From: Cryptomeria japonica
Taxonomy: Eukaryota > Streptophyta > Pinopsida > Cupressales > Cupressaceae
Direction of reading: 5' to 3'
DNA length: 64,000 nt
Assembly: GCF_030272615.1 (NCBI RefSeq)
Contig: NC_081413.1
Location: 188,655,169 to 188,719,168 of the forward strand
Part shown: in pieces, positions 12,753 to 23,426 of the stretch
Layout of the letters: every line of letters begins with the position of its first letter
Numbering within the stretch: position 1 is the stretch's first letter
Position numbers and translations under genes: made by a program
Notes under the pieces: generated by a model
What the model saw: only the letters and a program-made list of their open reading frames with translations
What the model was told of the DNA's origin: nothing
Database searches by the model: none

Positions 12753-14004
12753 CGATTAAATTTGATTTATTGATCGAATTGATGAGGTTGATTAGATAAA
12801 GAACTGACAGTTTGTTGATATCAAGTTGCAAGAAGATTTAGATATGCTGATGTTGGTTTTGTTGAGGGGGTAGCATAAGATTTTCGTTGGGTCGACAATA
12901 GCTAGAGAGATATGAGTCATCAGTCTGATTGCGTATACACTTGTGATGATACCTTGATGATTCCTGCGATAGATTTGACCTTGGATAAAATGAGCATGTG
13001 GGATCCCATGCAAGAATGAAATACAAGCTTAAATGCAAATGCCAATGCAAATAAAATGCAAAGCTACGATCAGACTAGTCACTGGATTATTGCATTTGTG
13101 TCATCATTGAGCTTTTGAAATGTGGGAAGTGAGTGCAAACATTGATGGTATAATTAAACCATGATGATCTAAGCACTTCTTTCTTGGCTTTTGATATGGC
13201 AAGTTAGCACAAGCATCAAGGTATAATTAAACCAAGATGACCTGAGTGTTGCTTGCGTAAAACAGGCAGTATTAACCATTTCAATATGCAAATCGGAAAT
13301 GTCTTTGATGATACTCTGATGATCATGTCCTGAGACAAATTTGCACATGTTAATGATTAATTTACAGACAGCAGACAAAAAAATATCTTTTTCCTTCCTT
13401 GTTCCTCTAGTCAAAGACATCTTGGAGTCACTCAGAAATCATGATAGCGAAAATCAAGATAAAAAAGTTGAACAATCATGTTAAAATCATTATTCAAAAG
13501 ATATCATGTTGCGTTTAGACTGACTTTGTGATAGTTTGATGGTTAATAATTTGATCTTGTGTTCAACGTTGGATGTGTCACAGTTTTCACTTAATAAGGG
13601 TTGTTTAGCTGTTGTTCTACCTGTTTGATTAAGCTCAAAATGATCAAGAATTTTGCCCCTAGTTAGGTGTAGGATTTTGCCCCAAGCCTAGAAACAAAGT
13701 TGTTCTGATATACTCAATGATCCAAACCACGGCAAGAGATTAGCTAGGATGCCTGCATATGTACAAAGGCTTCATGATGGATATGGACAACACTGATGGA
13801 AAATGAATGCAAGCCGAAAGATGCATGAACTAATAGATGGAAGAGCTAGCGGACAGATAGCGCCTGTTTGCCAGGTTTTCACCATCTGTTTTTATTGCAC
13901 TTTTTCTCATATTTGATTTTTATTTTTTATTTTTTGGATTTTTCTACTTTTTCACTTTTTTGGATTTTTCTGCTTTTTCACTGTTTTTATATTTTTTTGC
14001 TTTT
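12753..14004. other. Untranslated 3' region of the Tat-like element
   Basis: No conserved protein was read between the tandem repeats and integrase. A T-rich low-complexity stretch (about 13895-14010) repeats 'ggatttttctactttttcac'-like units. Downstream non-coding spans of this kind are common in the Tat lineage. Confidence 0.6.
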
Positions 14005-15130
14005 TCAGACATAAAATTTCTTCAGATGCATGTTATTGATGGGTTCATTGAGCTGGTCTCCATCTGGTGTTGATAGCTGACATGCTCCTGATCCAAATAC
14101 TGTTGTGACCACAAATGGACCTAACCAATTTGGTTCAAACTTTCCTCTCTTTTCTTGATCTGCCTGGTTGCGTGGATTTTCCTTTAGTACTAGTTCCCCT
14201 ACTTGAAATGTTTGTGGTTTGACCCTGTGATTATAACTTCGACACATTCTTTGCTGATATACCTTTAAATGATCAAAGGCATTTTGTCTTCGTTCATGGA
14301 TCAATTCTAACTCCTGCAGTCTAGATACTCATTGTTCTTCATCTGGAATGAGACCTTTTAATGATACTCGTAGAGAAGGTATCTCTACTTCTATTGGCAG
14401 TATTGCTTCTGATCTACAAACAAGAGAGAAAGGTGTGGCACCTGTTGGTGTGCAGATATTGGCATGGTAGGCCCATAGAGCAAGGTTTAAATTTAATATG
14501 CCAATCTCTTCCAGCATCATTAATTGTCTTTTGAGGATTTTCAAAAAAAAATTGTTTGATGCTTCTTCTTGCCCATTTCCTTGTGGATAGTAGGGTGTGG
14601 AGAATCTGTGTTGGATCTTGAATTTCTCACATAGTTCTTGTACATCCTGATTCTTGAACGGTCGCCCATTATCAGTGATAATGGTCATTGGTATTCCGTA
14701 GCAACAGATGATGTAATTCAAGATAAATGCAACAATTTGTTTTCCTGTGATATTTGTGAGAGGTACTGCCTCAATCCATTTTGTGAAATATTTTGTAGCT
14801 ACAAGGATGAATTTGTGACCATTAGATGAAGAAGGATTTATCTTTCCTACTAGATCAAGACCCCATTGGCAGAAAGGCCAAGATGTTGTTAAAGCATGAA
14901 GTTCTTGTGCTGGTGCATGAATCAAATTCCCATGGATCTGACATTGTTTGCATGTTCTAGCTATCTGAAAAGAATCTCATTCCATAGTCGGCCAATAATA
15001 GCTCAAGCGTATGAGTTTTTTCAAAAGGGTAAGACCACTTGAATGAGTGCCACAAATGTCGTTATGGACTTCATGTAAGGCCTTCTCAGATTCTTCGTGT
15101 TTGAGACATCTTAAAAGAATATCGTCTAGA
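14005..15130 (-). pseudogene. Retrotransposon integrase (pol C-terminal part)
   Basis: The N-terminal zinc-binding HHCC module is readable at about 15090-14930 ('HEVHNDICGTHSSG' then 'CKQCQIHG'). The catalytic core follows at 14925-14329, with 'GLDLVGKINPSS' giving the first Asp, 'TDNGRPF' the second and 'PQGNGQEEASN' the Glu. The second Asp and the Glu are separated by 35 residues, as in the D,D35E family. A C-terminal part at 14304-14005 has 'GELVLKENP...KFEPNWLGPFVV', the usual end of plant Ty3 integrase. Stop codons split it: one lies in the zinc module before 'SFQIARTC' and another between 14329 and 14304. This enzyme would insert the cDNA into the host genome; this copy is inactive as written. 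Confidence 0.92.
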
Positions 15131-15399
15131 CCTCATTTAAATAGGGTATCCACGACAAGAGTAAAATGGGAGGATTGGCGAATAAAGTTTCTCTTTTGAT
15201 TTTTTGATAAGTCGAGAGGGAGGATATTATCTTTCAGGTATGTGTAAGTTTGGCCATAACGGGAGGAATCATGCCCCACAAGGTGATAGATAGTTTGGGA
15301 ATCAGGACAATTATGAGCAGGGTAAAACAACTCTTCCACCAGGAATTCATAACGTTGTTGATTTTCCTGTGTCTGAAGGAGAGAAGCAAGTGTAGCCAT
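15131..15399 (-). pseudogene. Linker between second RNase H and integrase
   Basis: The readable segment 'MATLASLLQTQENQQ...FLVEEL' resembles the usual tail of the archaeal-type RNase H (ADALA.LA) and the connection to integrase in Tat elements. It continues into the integrase zinc module after a stop. No separate function is claimed. Confidence 0.6.
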
Positions 15400-15770
15400 G
15401 GCATTTGCTACTTTGTTGTCATTTCTTGGAATCTACTGAAAAGTTATTTCTACAAAGTATTTCTTGATATCATCAACTATCTTTTTATAAGGCATTAATT
15501 TTTCGTCCTTTGTTTGATGAATCATCATTAATTTGATTGATGATGAGTTGAGAGTCTCCAAAGACTCGAAGTTGTGTAATGTTCCATTCTATAGCCATTT
15601 TGATACCTGTTACCAAAGTTTCATACTCTAATGTATTGTTGGTGAATGGAAAGCTTAATTTGTATGCTTTTGGAATTGCATGACCTTGTGGTGTGATAAA
15701 TAGAATGCCTGCTCCTAATCCATGTTATGTATATGAACCATCAAAGTATAATTGCCATGTTTTTGTGGTG
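15400..15770 (-). pseudogene. Second (archaeal-type) RNase H domain
   Basis: The domain opens with 'WQLYFDGSYT' near 15765-15725, the canonical W.LYFDGA start with the first catalytic Asp. It continues past a stop with 'GAGILFITPQG', 'LSFPFTNNTLEYETLVTGI' (catalytic Glu in the TNN.AEYEAL block) and 'LRVFGDSQLIINQI' (GDSQLV block with Asp). A second RNase H downstream of the normal one is the defining feature of Tat/Ogre elements. It would remove RNA from the RNA-DNA hybrid during reverse transcription. A stop directly after the opening motif breaks it in this copy. Confidence 0.85.
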
Positions 15771-16140
15771 ATTGTTAGGATATCAGCATCGAGAAACTCA
15801 ATCTTTAAAGGATGATCATCTTGAAGTGGTGCCTCTGCTAGTTGGTCTGCAATGACTTGTCCTTTTATAGCTTTTCTATCAACATACTCAATATCAAACT
15901 CACTCAAGATCATGATCCATTTTGCTAGTTGTCTTGTTAATGTTGCCTTGCTGAGTAAATATTTCAAAGGATCGATTTTAGGAATCAACTTGATGGAGTC
16001 AGATAGTAGATAGTGTTGTAATTTTTGAGAAGCAAAAACTACTGCCAAGCATGTTTTTTTTGTTGGTGAATAGTTGATCTCGTATCCTACTAGTGTTCTA
16101 CTGATGTAGTAGATAGCTCATTTTTTTTTCCTTCATTATC
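15771..16140 (-). pseudogene. Ty3-type RNase H domain
   Basis: After RT, the frame can be followed as 'YYISRTLVGYEINYSPT' (with a frame change) and 'LAVVFASQKLQHYLL', the central helix of the Ty3 RNase H. Next come 'DPLKYLLSKATLTRQLAKWIMILSEFDIEYVDRKAIKGQVIADQLAE', read here in parts: 'KATLTRQLAKW', 'FDIEYV' and 'VIADQLAE'. These match the W..LLSEFDI.Y block and the terminal ADALA-like motif. Stops occur near 16140 and 16060-16090. Confidence 0.85.
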
Positions 16141-17499
16141 CTATTGTTCAAGCATAACTCCTAATGATGCTTCGATGGTCGATACATAAAGTAACAATGG
16201 TTTTCCTGGAATTGGTGACATTAGGACGGGTGGTTGCATGAGATATGCCTTCATCTTGTTGAATGCGTCCTCACATTGATGGTCCCACTTGAAATGAACA
16301 TTTTTGTGCAATAGATGAGTAAATGGTTGACATTTATCTGCTAGTTGAGCAACAAATCTTCTGATTGACTGGAGTCTTCCTTGGAGTGATCTGAGTTGAC
16401 TTATATTCCAGGGAGATGCCATTTCCATGATTGCTTTAACCTTAGTTGGATCCACTTCGATACCTCTAGCTGAAACAATGTATCCCAATAGCTTTCCTGA
16501 AGTGACACCAAAGGCACATTTCTTAGGGTTTAGTCGTAGCTTGTATTGTTCTAACCGGCCAAAGATCTTTTCCAGTATCCCTATATGTTCTTCTCTGTTG
16601 TATGATTTAGCCAATATGTCATCCACATAGTTTTCCATGAATGTATGCATCATGTCATGAAATAAAGTTGTCATAGCCCTTTGATATGTAGCACCTGCGT
16701 TCTTTAATCCAAAAGGCATGACGTTCTAGCAGAAAGTACCCCATGGACATGTGAAAGTTGTCTTTTCTTTATCTTCAGGTGCTATTTTGATCTAATTGTA
16801 TTGGGAGAAACCATCCATTAAAGAAAACATGGAGTGTCCAACAGTTAAATCTACAATGATGTCGATGTTAGGCAAAGGAAAATCATCCTTTGAACATGCA
16901 TTATTAAGATCTCTAAAGTTTGTGCATATTCTGATGCTTTTATCTGGTTTTGAAATAGGAACGATGTTGGATACCCATTGAGGATATGCTACAAGTCTGA
17001 TGAATCTAACGTTCAATAAATTTTTTAGTTCTACTTTGACCAGAATAGTGATATGTGGATGCATTTTCCTTAACTTCTGTTTGACTGGTTTGGCTCCTGG
17101 ATTGACATTTAAGTGATGCATAATAAGCTCTGGGTCCAACCCTGGCATGTTTGTATAGGACCAGGAAAAATTGATTTGTCGGCATTTGAATAATTCCATA
17201 TATTGTTGCATTTCTTGCTCAGACAGAGAAGTCGTTGGATGAAGAATCTTTAGTTGCTTTGTTGTGCCAATGTTAACTGCCTCTATTGGTTCGATTAAAA
17301 TGGATGACCTTTCTTGATAGTGCTCAGGTAAAGTGTCAAATCTCCGATCTTTCGGTGCCTTGAGGAGGTTTTCACCATTAGATGCGTCCTTTATTTTTAC
17401 TTTTTCCTGATCTAATGTTGCCAAGAAATGGTTTTCAGCATTAGCCTTGATATTCTTTTTGTTATTTTCAATTTTGCAACTAGGAGATTTGGCACCCAC
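16141..17499 (-). pseudogene. Reverse transcriptase of the Tat-like element
   Basis: N-terminal RT blocks lie at about 17100-16792 ('YPQWVSNIVPISKPDKS', 'CTNFRDLNNACSKDDFPLP', 'DGFSQYN'). The palm follows at 16719-16141 ('MPFGLKNAGATYQRAM', 'ENYVDDILAKS', 'LNPKKCAFGV', 'GIEVDP'). The catalytic YVDD is intact. Two nonsense codons interrupt the reading frame: TAG directly after 'DGFSQYN' where the family has YNQI (CAG to TAG), and TAG in 'GTFC*NVMPFG' where the family has Tyr. Apart from these stops, the fold-defining residues are present. It is one of the best preserved parts of the element, but it cannot be translated in one piece. Confidence 0.93.
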
Positions 17500-18878
17500 T
17501 TAACTGGAAGATGCATTGTTGAAATTCCTGGTGAAATTTGTTACAGGTTCGATTGCATTAAGATATACATATATGGCATGGTCATTTGGAAAGGTATCAA
17601 TGGCAGTATGTCCTTCATTTTCCCAATCAATAAGCTCAGGGTGGAGTAGAGGTAAGGGGTCTTCAGGTTGGGATATTTCGAGGGTATCAAGGGTCATGAT
17701 AGATGTATCAAAGTTTTCAATATGTATGTCGATGTCTAGAACAGTACTCTCATCAGAATGACCTCGCATAAGAAACTCTTGATCATCCTCGGTTAAGTCC
17801 AAGTCAACCGAATGTGATTCTAATTCAAGTGGGCTAGTTCCTGACGTTTGTCCTGCATACGTGTGAACTACATTGACTCCTACATCTTCTTCAAAGAAAT
17901 TTTCTTCAACTGATTCTTCAGAGTGATAAGAATCCCATTCCCATTCATTAGAATTTGTATCACTTGCAGCCTGCAATCTACAAATTTGTTCATATAGTAT
18001 TTGATTTGTTTCTTCAGCTTTTCTTGTTATATCTTTTCTTCTTTCATATTCAACCTCTTCGGGACTAAGATTGAGTTATGTCAACTTTGCTATGAGCTCT
18101 CCTTGACTTATATTAGCTTCTTTCTTGTTTTGATTGAGATTTAATGTTGTTTGAGAGGTGCTTTTAGTTTGTTTCTCTTGTTGATTTGAAGCTTGCTTCT
18201 TTTCCCATTTCATGTTTGCTGGTGTTTGTTGCTTATCTGATGTTTCTTCTCTTTCAATTGTCAGTTGTTCTTGTTTGTTTTCATATTCCTGTTGTTGTTG
18301 GCTAAAAGATGTATCTGGTGGTAGAGTGACTTGTCCATACGCTAAGCCTGTTTTGTCAATAGCCTGTTGAGTATGAGGTTGAATAGGCTTTGAGATACCT
18401 TCTTTTCTTTTTCCTGTAGGACCTGCTCCAATGTATCCCATTTTTCTGAGAATGTTAAATCCTTTTCCATACTTTTCTGTAGGTATGCGGACATTGTTGA
18501 TCTTTTGTTGAAATTATTTGTCCTTGTATAGCCACTATAGCACATCTTTGTCTTATGTTTCCTCTGATAAGGTTCCAACGCTAACAAATGCTCCATCAAA
18601 TATCGGAAAATGTTTTACAATTGGTTGTTGTTTAGAGTTTGATGGTTTTCCAAAGGATTTAGGAGAAAGTGGTAATTGTGATATTGAATATTCTATGTTC
18701 CCTCGATCTCTTAGCTGCATTTTTTTTCCATACTTGACAAAATAGAGCCAAATGATTGTTCCTTGGATTGTGTGTTCAAAGATGATGACTCCCTATTATG
18801 AGGAACAATGACTTCTTGAACTGGTTTAAGATTACTACAATACTGAAATGGATTTGAATCTGTTGAGATCATTATTTC
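17500..18878 (-). pseudogene. Acidic and Gln/Lys-rich pol linker between protease and RT
   Basis: Segments 18599-18342, 18441-18076 and 17976-17500 are low-complexity: one is Gln/Lys/Glu-rich, the other Asp/Glu-rich. They resemble the poorly conserved linker of Tat elements between protease and RT. A TAA ends the upstream part at 17500, and the same frame resumes directly as 'VGAKSPSC', consistent with a single substitution in a formerly continuous frame. Confidence 0.6.
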
Positions 18879-19200
18879 TTACCCATTGTAGGGAAACTTT
18901 AAGCACTGATGATATGTTGATGGAATAGCTTGTATGTCATGTATCCAGGGTCTTCCCAAGAGTATGTTGTATGATAAGTCCAAGTCTATAACTTGGCATG
19001 CTATGTCTTTCTGTAAAGGTCCCACTATGATGGGTAACATCACAATTCCTTTAGAGGAACGTTCTTCTTCATCATAGGCTTTTATGGTAATCTTTTTCTG
19101 GGGATCAACTACATCTTCTGAATAACCTAGAGCATGGACAAGACTCAAAGAGCAAATGTTTAAAGTAGCTCCTCCATCTATTAGGACAGGTTTAACTCAC
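18879..19200 (-). pseudogene. Aspartic protease domain of the Tat-like element
   Basis: The catalytic loop 'PVLIDGGATLNICS' is encoded just upstream of 19148, with Asp-Gly-Gly in place of the common Asp-Ser/Thr-Gly; Tat elements often have such variants. The rest of the fold follows as 'ALGYSEDVV', 'GIVMLPIIVGPLQK', 'YNILLGRPWIHDI' and 'PSTYHQCLKFP', the standard LLGRPW and PSTYHQ.LKF blocks. The protease would cleave the Gag-Pol polyprotein. An upstream stop near 19198 separates it from Gag. Confidence 0.88.
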
Positions 19201-19439
19201 GTCTTATGAATGATGACTTTGATATGCAAGGGAGCATTATGGGGATGTTGCAGGGACATGTTGTCTTCTTCAATGAATGATAAGTAGTGAGGGGTTGTGA
19301 GGTGTCCCACCATGGTTTGGAATTGATCAATATCAAGATCTTTGGACATTGTTGTATCTACTAATGCTCGTTCAAGAATTTCTTTATGTGCAGGTGAAAG
19401 CTTTAAAAGTTCTAAGATGGATATTTGTGCAGGTGTTTT

Positions 19440-21264
19440 CTACAATTGATCCACTAGATTGTATTGTTTGGTAGTGGATGATGTGTTTGTCGTAGGACCC
19501 GACAAAACAACTTTGGCTTTGGTTCTTGTGATAGCATGAGCAGGTTCTTGATTTTGCTTTTCTTTAACTACAATCATGTTTACCACATTATCATATGTAT
19601 GAGCGTAGTTTACCTTCGCTTTACCCTTACCATTATTTGTTGTTGATGATTCACCTTTCTCATAGTTTGGAAGCAGTGTTTTAAAATGAGATTCATTTGT
19701 TGTATGTCCTTCCACAGTTATTACTCCATTATCAATCAAATCTTGGATGACATGTTTCAACCACTGACAATTATCTGTGTGATGTCCCTTGTTTCAATGG
19801 AAATCGCAAAAATGGCTATCATTCCACCAAGGTGGCTTTATTTGAGGTTCATAGTTCCTTTCTTCTGGCAAAGTGATCAATTTGTTTGCGAGAAGTGTCT
19901 TTAGTGCGGATCCAAGGGGTTCACCAATGTTTGTAAATTGTCTTCGAAGAAATTTTTGATAGTTGCTTTTTGGTAATGATTGTTTTTTGGTAATGATTGT
20001 TTTGTTGAGTTGTTGCTAAGTGAGTGGATAAATTAAAAACTGGTTGCTTTGGTTTCACATTGTTGTTATCCACTATTCCATCGTTGACGACATTTTGATT
20101 TCTTTTCCAAAACTTTGGCTTATCATTGTGGTTGTTGTTATTAGTGTTGTCAGGAGGATGAACTCCATCTTTGTATATTTTCAATTCACCTTTCTTTATC
20201 ATGGCTTCCTCCATTCTGATTCCATTATCAATCATTTTTCTAAAACTTTGATTTCCTTGCATTTTTAAATAATAACTAATTTGATCATTTAAGTTGTCGA
20301 TGAATATGTCCATTTTTTCATACTTTGGCACTGTATGAGGATACCGCGAAGCTAACCGTCTCCATCATTGTAAAAATGTCATGAAATGTTCTCCAGCCTT
20401 TTGTTTGGCATTACATAGGTCTAGCATTGTTACTTCATGTTGTATGTTGTAAGAGTATTGTGAAACAAACTTATCCACCAACTCTGAGAATGATCTGATT
20501 CCAGGTGGAAGTTTGGAGAACCATTCCATAGCTAGTCCAGTTAAGCTTTTTGGAAATAATCTCATTAAGTAGGTATCCTCATGTGCAAACTCCATACTCA
20601 TTGTGCAAAATTCTCGTATATGATCTTGAGGGTCAATGCTTCCATCATATTTTCCGTATCTAAGAGTTTCACAACCTATGGGAAATGGTATCATGTTTAG
20701 ATTTTTGTCGAATGGATAAGGACAGATTTCTTGAAGTGAGTATCTTCTAACATTTCCTCTCTGCATATCTTGAATTTGTGTTTGCATTGTTTGTATTTGT
20801 TGTGTGAGAGTTGTGATAGGATTATCAACATGATTTGTTCTTGCATAATCATGATTTTGCAATCTAGGAGGATTTGGATCTCTTCTTGTTTCATCTCTAG
20901 TGCTTCTTGTATCTTCATTGAATTGAATGTTATTCAGAATTTCTACTTCATCTATTTTGAGAATGTAAGTTTCTTCATTGGTTTTGGTGTTACTATGAAT
21001 TGATGTGTCATTCATTTTGAGACCAAAAATATCCTCATATTGTTCATTACTAGGTGGAGGATCGCTTTTCTTTTGTGTCAATTTGTTCACATCAAAATCT
21101 TGGGGGAGTGTAGCACCAGATTTTGCTAACATTAGGAAATATTTTTCTTTTTCTCCCTCCAATAATTTCTGCATAAATTTATCGAATTGAGGATCTTTTT
21201 TGATGTCTTTGATATTTTGTTCTATTATCTCTCCTTCAACTTGTATTTCATCTTCATGTTCCAT
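19440..21264 (-). pseudogene. Gag capsid and nucleocapsid region
   Basis: The proposed start is the Met at 21264. The retrotransposon Gag domain lies at about 20700-20365 ('YDGSIDPQDHIREF', 'MRLFPKSLTGLAMEWF', 'LPPGIRSFSELVDKF', 'NAKQKAGEHFMTFL'). It continues in 20331-19921 after a stop where the family has 'W' (TGG to TGA). A zinc knuckle of the C..H...GH.T..C type sits at 19767-19814, and a TGA at 19794-19796 falls inside it. Gag would form the cytoplasmic particle that packages element RNA. At least three stops break the frame in this copy. Confidence 0.9.
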
Positions 21265-21889
21265 GGTTATATGCTCTCCAATGTTTTGATTTCCATCTCT
21301 ACGATTCTTCGTCTCTGAGCTCTAGTTAGAATGGGCATACACATGTGTTAGATATTGTGCTAGAATTTGATTGTCCAAAAGTTATTTTGATAAGTGATCA
21401 ATTGTCAATGTAAATGTGATAGCACGATATGACACGAAAAGATAATTCAAGTGTTTAAAAGTTTGCAAGTTTTTCGATCTTTGGTTTTGGAGTGCAATGA
21501 TGATGATTTGATAAAAATCAAGTCCAATAGGAACGATATATCCTACGATGTGGGACAAGATTATCCTGACCAAACGTTGTAGTTTTGTGATAAAGGATGA
21601 TAGATCTTGATGAGAAACTATGTTTGAGTGATCAGCTTACCAGAGAGGGTGATAATGCACTTTGAGATGTTTAGATCTTGAACTTGTTGAGGGTGAATAC
21701 TTGAAAATCTTGAGGTGTTTATGTTCTAAAGTCTAATTTTGATAGATGATAACTTGACCAAGCGAACAAAGGAGACAATCCAAGCACAAAATGTCAGAGA
21801 ACAGGTGTTTATGCTTACTGTAAATTGACCGAGCAAATATGACAAATCTGAAAAAGATGTGCAAGAAGACAACTCTAGACCAACAGAGA

Positions 21890-22135
21890 CAGAAATTCGT
21901 ACGACAGTTTAAGCAGCCTTAGACGACAATACATATAAGCCCATACAACAAATCAAAAATTTCATATGACAAAGCACAGGCTCGTACGACAATTCCCCCT
22001 AAGCCGAACGATAAACAAAAGGCCTCATACGACACAACTTAATAAGCCATACGACAAAACATTTTATGCTAACAAGCTCGTACGACAACTTTCACCGGCT
22101 CATATGACAAACTATATTCCTCGTACGACAGATAA
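21890..22135. repeat. Cluster of TCGTACGAC-type motifs, distal leader
   Basis: At least ten copies of a 9-10 bp motif, variants of 'tcgtacgaca' or 'catacgacaa', occur every 20-40 bp. Clear copies are near 21897, 21973, 22025, 22051, 22078 and 22118. The spacer sequences differ, so this is a motif array and not a simple tandem repeat. TCGTACGA is a perfect palindrome. Confidence 0.8.
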
Positions 22136-23174
22136 CATAACAGAGAAAAATATGCTTGTTTGGCAGAATTTTGATTAGTGAAGTTTGATTTTTTTGCTTA
22201 TGTTTTCGAGTTTCGAATGTCTGATTTTCTGTTTAAGGGATGAATACACAAGAAACACACAATATGATTAGTGACCTTCAAACACATTACGCTACCTAAG
22301 GAAGTTGGCTAAGAGAGAAAACCTTTGCTTGCAAGCTTAGGTACACACCCAATAACTAATCAAAATACGACTGCTAAGTCTCACGCAATGGATTCTCAAT
22401 GTCGTATTATCCGACTCCAAACGCTAATGGGGGCACGATATGGTAAGTGTCTTGGGAGAGTTACTATCTCTCTTGCACAAAGATTATCACCCTTTCGGAG
22501 GTGAATCCGATAGCTTCTAATTTAACCAGAACTAGTAAGGGATCCGTTCGGCACGTCGAGGTATAATACTCAATTAAGAGGTCTCCCAGCCTTGAAAACC
22601 AAGGTTTGATATACCCGAAAGTAGAAAGGAGAGTTATTCCCGAGCACTGTCGTTGACTTGATTTTCATCAAATCACATTTATTTTATAGTGGCTTGGATT
22701 ACTTGGCGTTAGCCGTTCCCACTTAGGTCGTTCCCCTCTCACCGGCCTTAATGGCTAAGAGTTATTAGCTCCTCGGGAGGGCAGACCCGCTAAAGAAATG
22801 CACTAATGAAAGCAAAGGATGAGTCTAGCTTTCTGATCACCTAAGAAAGGTGAGAGCATACTCGCCTATCATCAAAACACAAAAAACATGATTGTTCATT
22901 TCCATTAGCAAAATCAAGCGTGCCTAGAAAGATTAAAGAAGACATAGAGTTTAGTTGAGTCCTCCTAGGCAACCTACAAAATAAATGCATTAGTAGTCAT
23001 GATGTGTTTTGTTGAAATGAAGCTTTGACAAGCGTAATCTTCGACAATCGTCCTACAAAAACTAGTTAGGGCTGCCAAAAAACTCACAAACAGACCAGGG
23101 TTAGCATTAGTAATAATTGAATCAAAGCATGAAACCCCAAAAATACAGTCTATTTTAAAAACACAGAAGCAGAA

Positions 23175-23340
23175 TGTCGTATGACACAATTTACCTGTTC
23201 ATATGAGAATCTTTTTGAGATCGTACGAGTGCAGAACAGAGCTCGTACGACACTTTAGAAGATCGTACGAGTCACGATGGATTGTCGTTTCAGTTCACAA
23301 AGGAGCTCGTACAAGCCAGAAAAGGAACTCGTACGAGATT
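23175..23340. repeat. Cluster of TCGTACGA-type motifs, proximal to the PBS
   Basis: Seven variants ('cgtatgacac', 'catatgagaa', 'cgtacgagtg', 'cgtacgacac', 'cgtacgagtc', 'cgtacaagcc', 'cgtacgagat') lie in 165 bp, upstream of gag and next to the primer-binding site. This is the same motif as at 21890-22135, separated from it by about 1 kb without it. Confidence 0.8.
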
Positions 23341-23404
23341 CTGATTCCAACCCAGCCAGAAATGAAGATTTGATGATGTTTGAGAGGCCAAAAATCAGAT
23401 TTCC

Positions 23405-23423
23405 GACCCCATGGTGGGCGCCA
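23405..23423 (-). other. Primer-binding site of the Tat-like element
   Basis: On the minus strand, three bases after the 5' LTR, the sequence reads TGGCGCCCACCATGGGGTC. It starts with TGG as required to pair with a tRNA CCA end. The tRNA itself was not identified; one ending GGTGGGCGCCA would match. Confidence 0.75.
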
Positions 23424-23426
23424 AAA

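Larger units (their letters stand above)
21265..23404 (-). other. Leader region of the Tat-like element
   Basis: About 2.1 kb lies between the primer-binding site and gag. No conserved protein is readable. It contains two clusters of a TCGTACGA-type palindromic motif (21890-22135 and 23175-23340). Between them is a moderately GC-richer stretch (22300-22900) of unknown origin. Confidence 0.6.

Noticed and set aside
22300-22900. GC-richer stretch in the retrotransposon leader as a captured gene
   Set aside because: No protein similarity could be read in any frame; without a search, a captured gene cannot be claimed.
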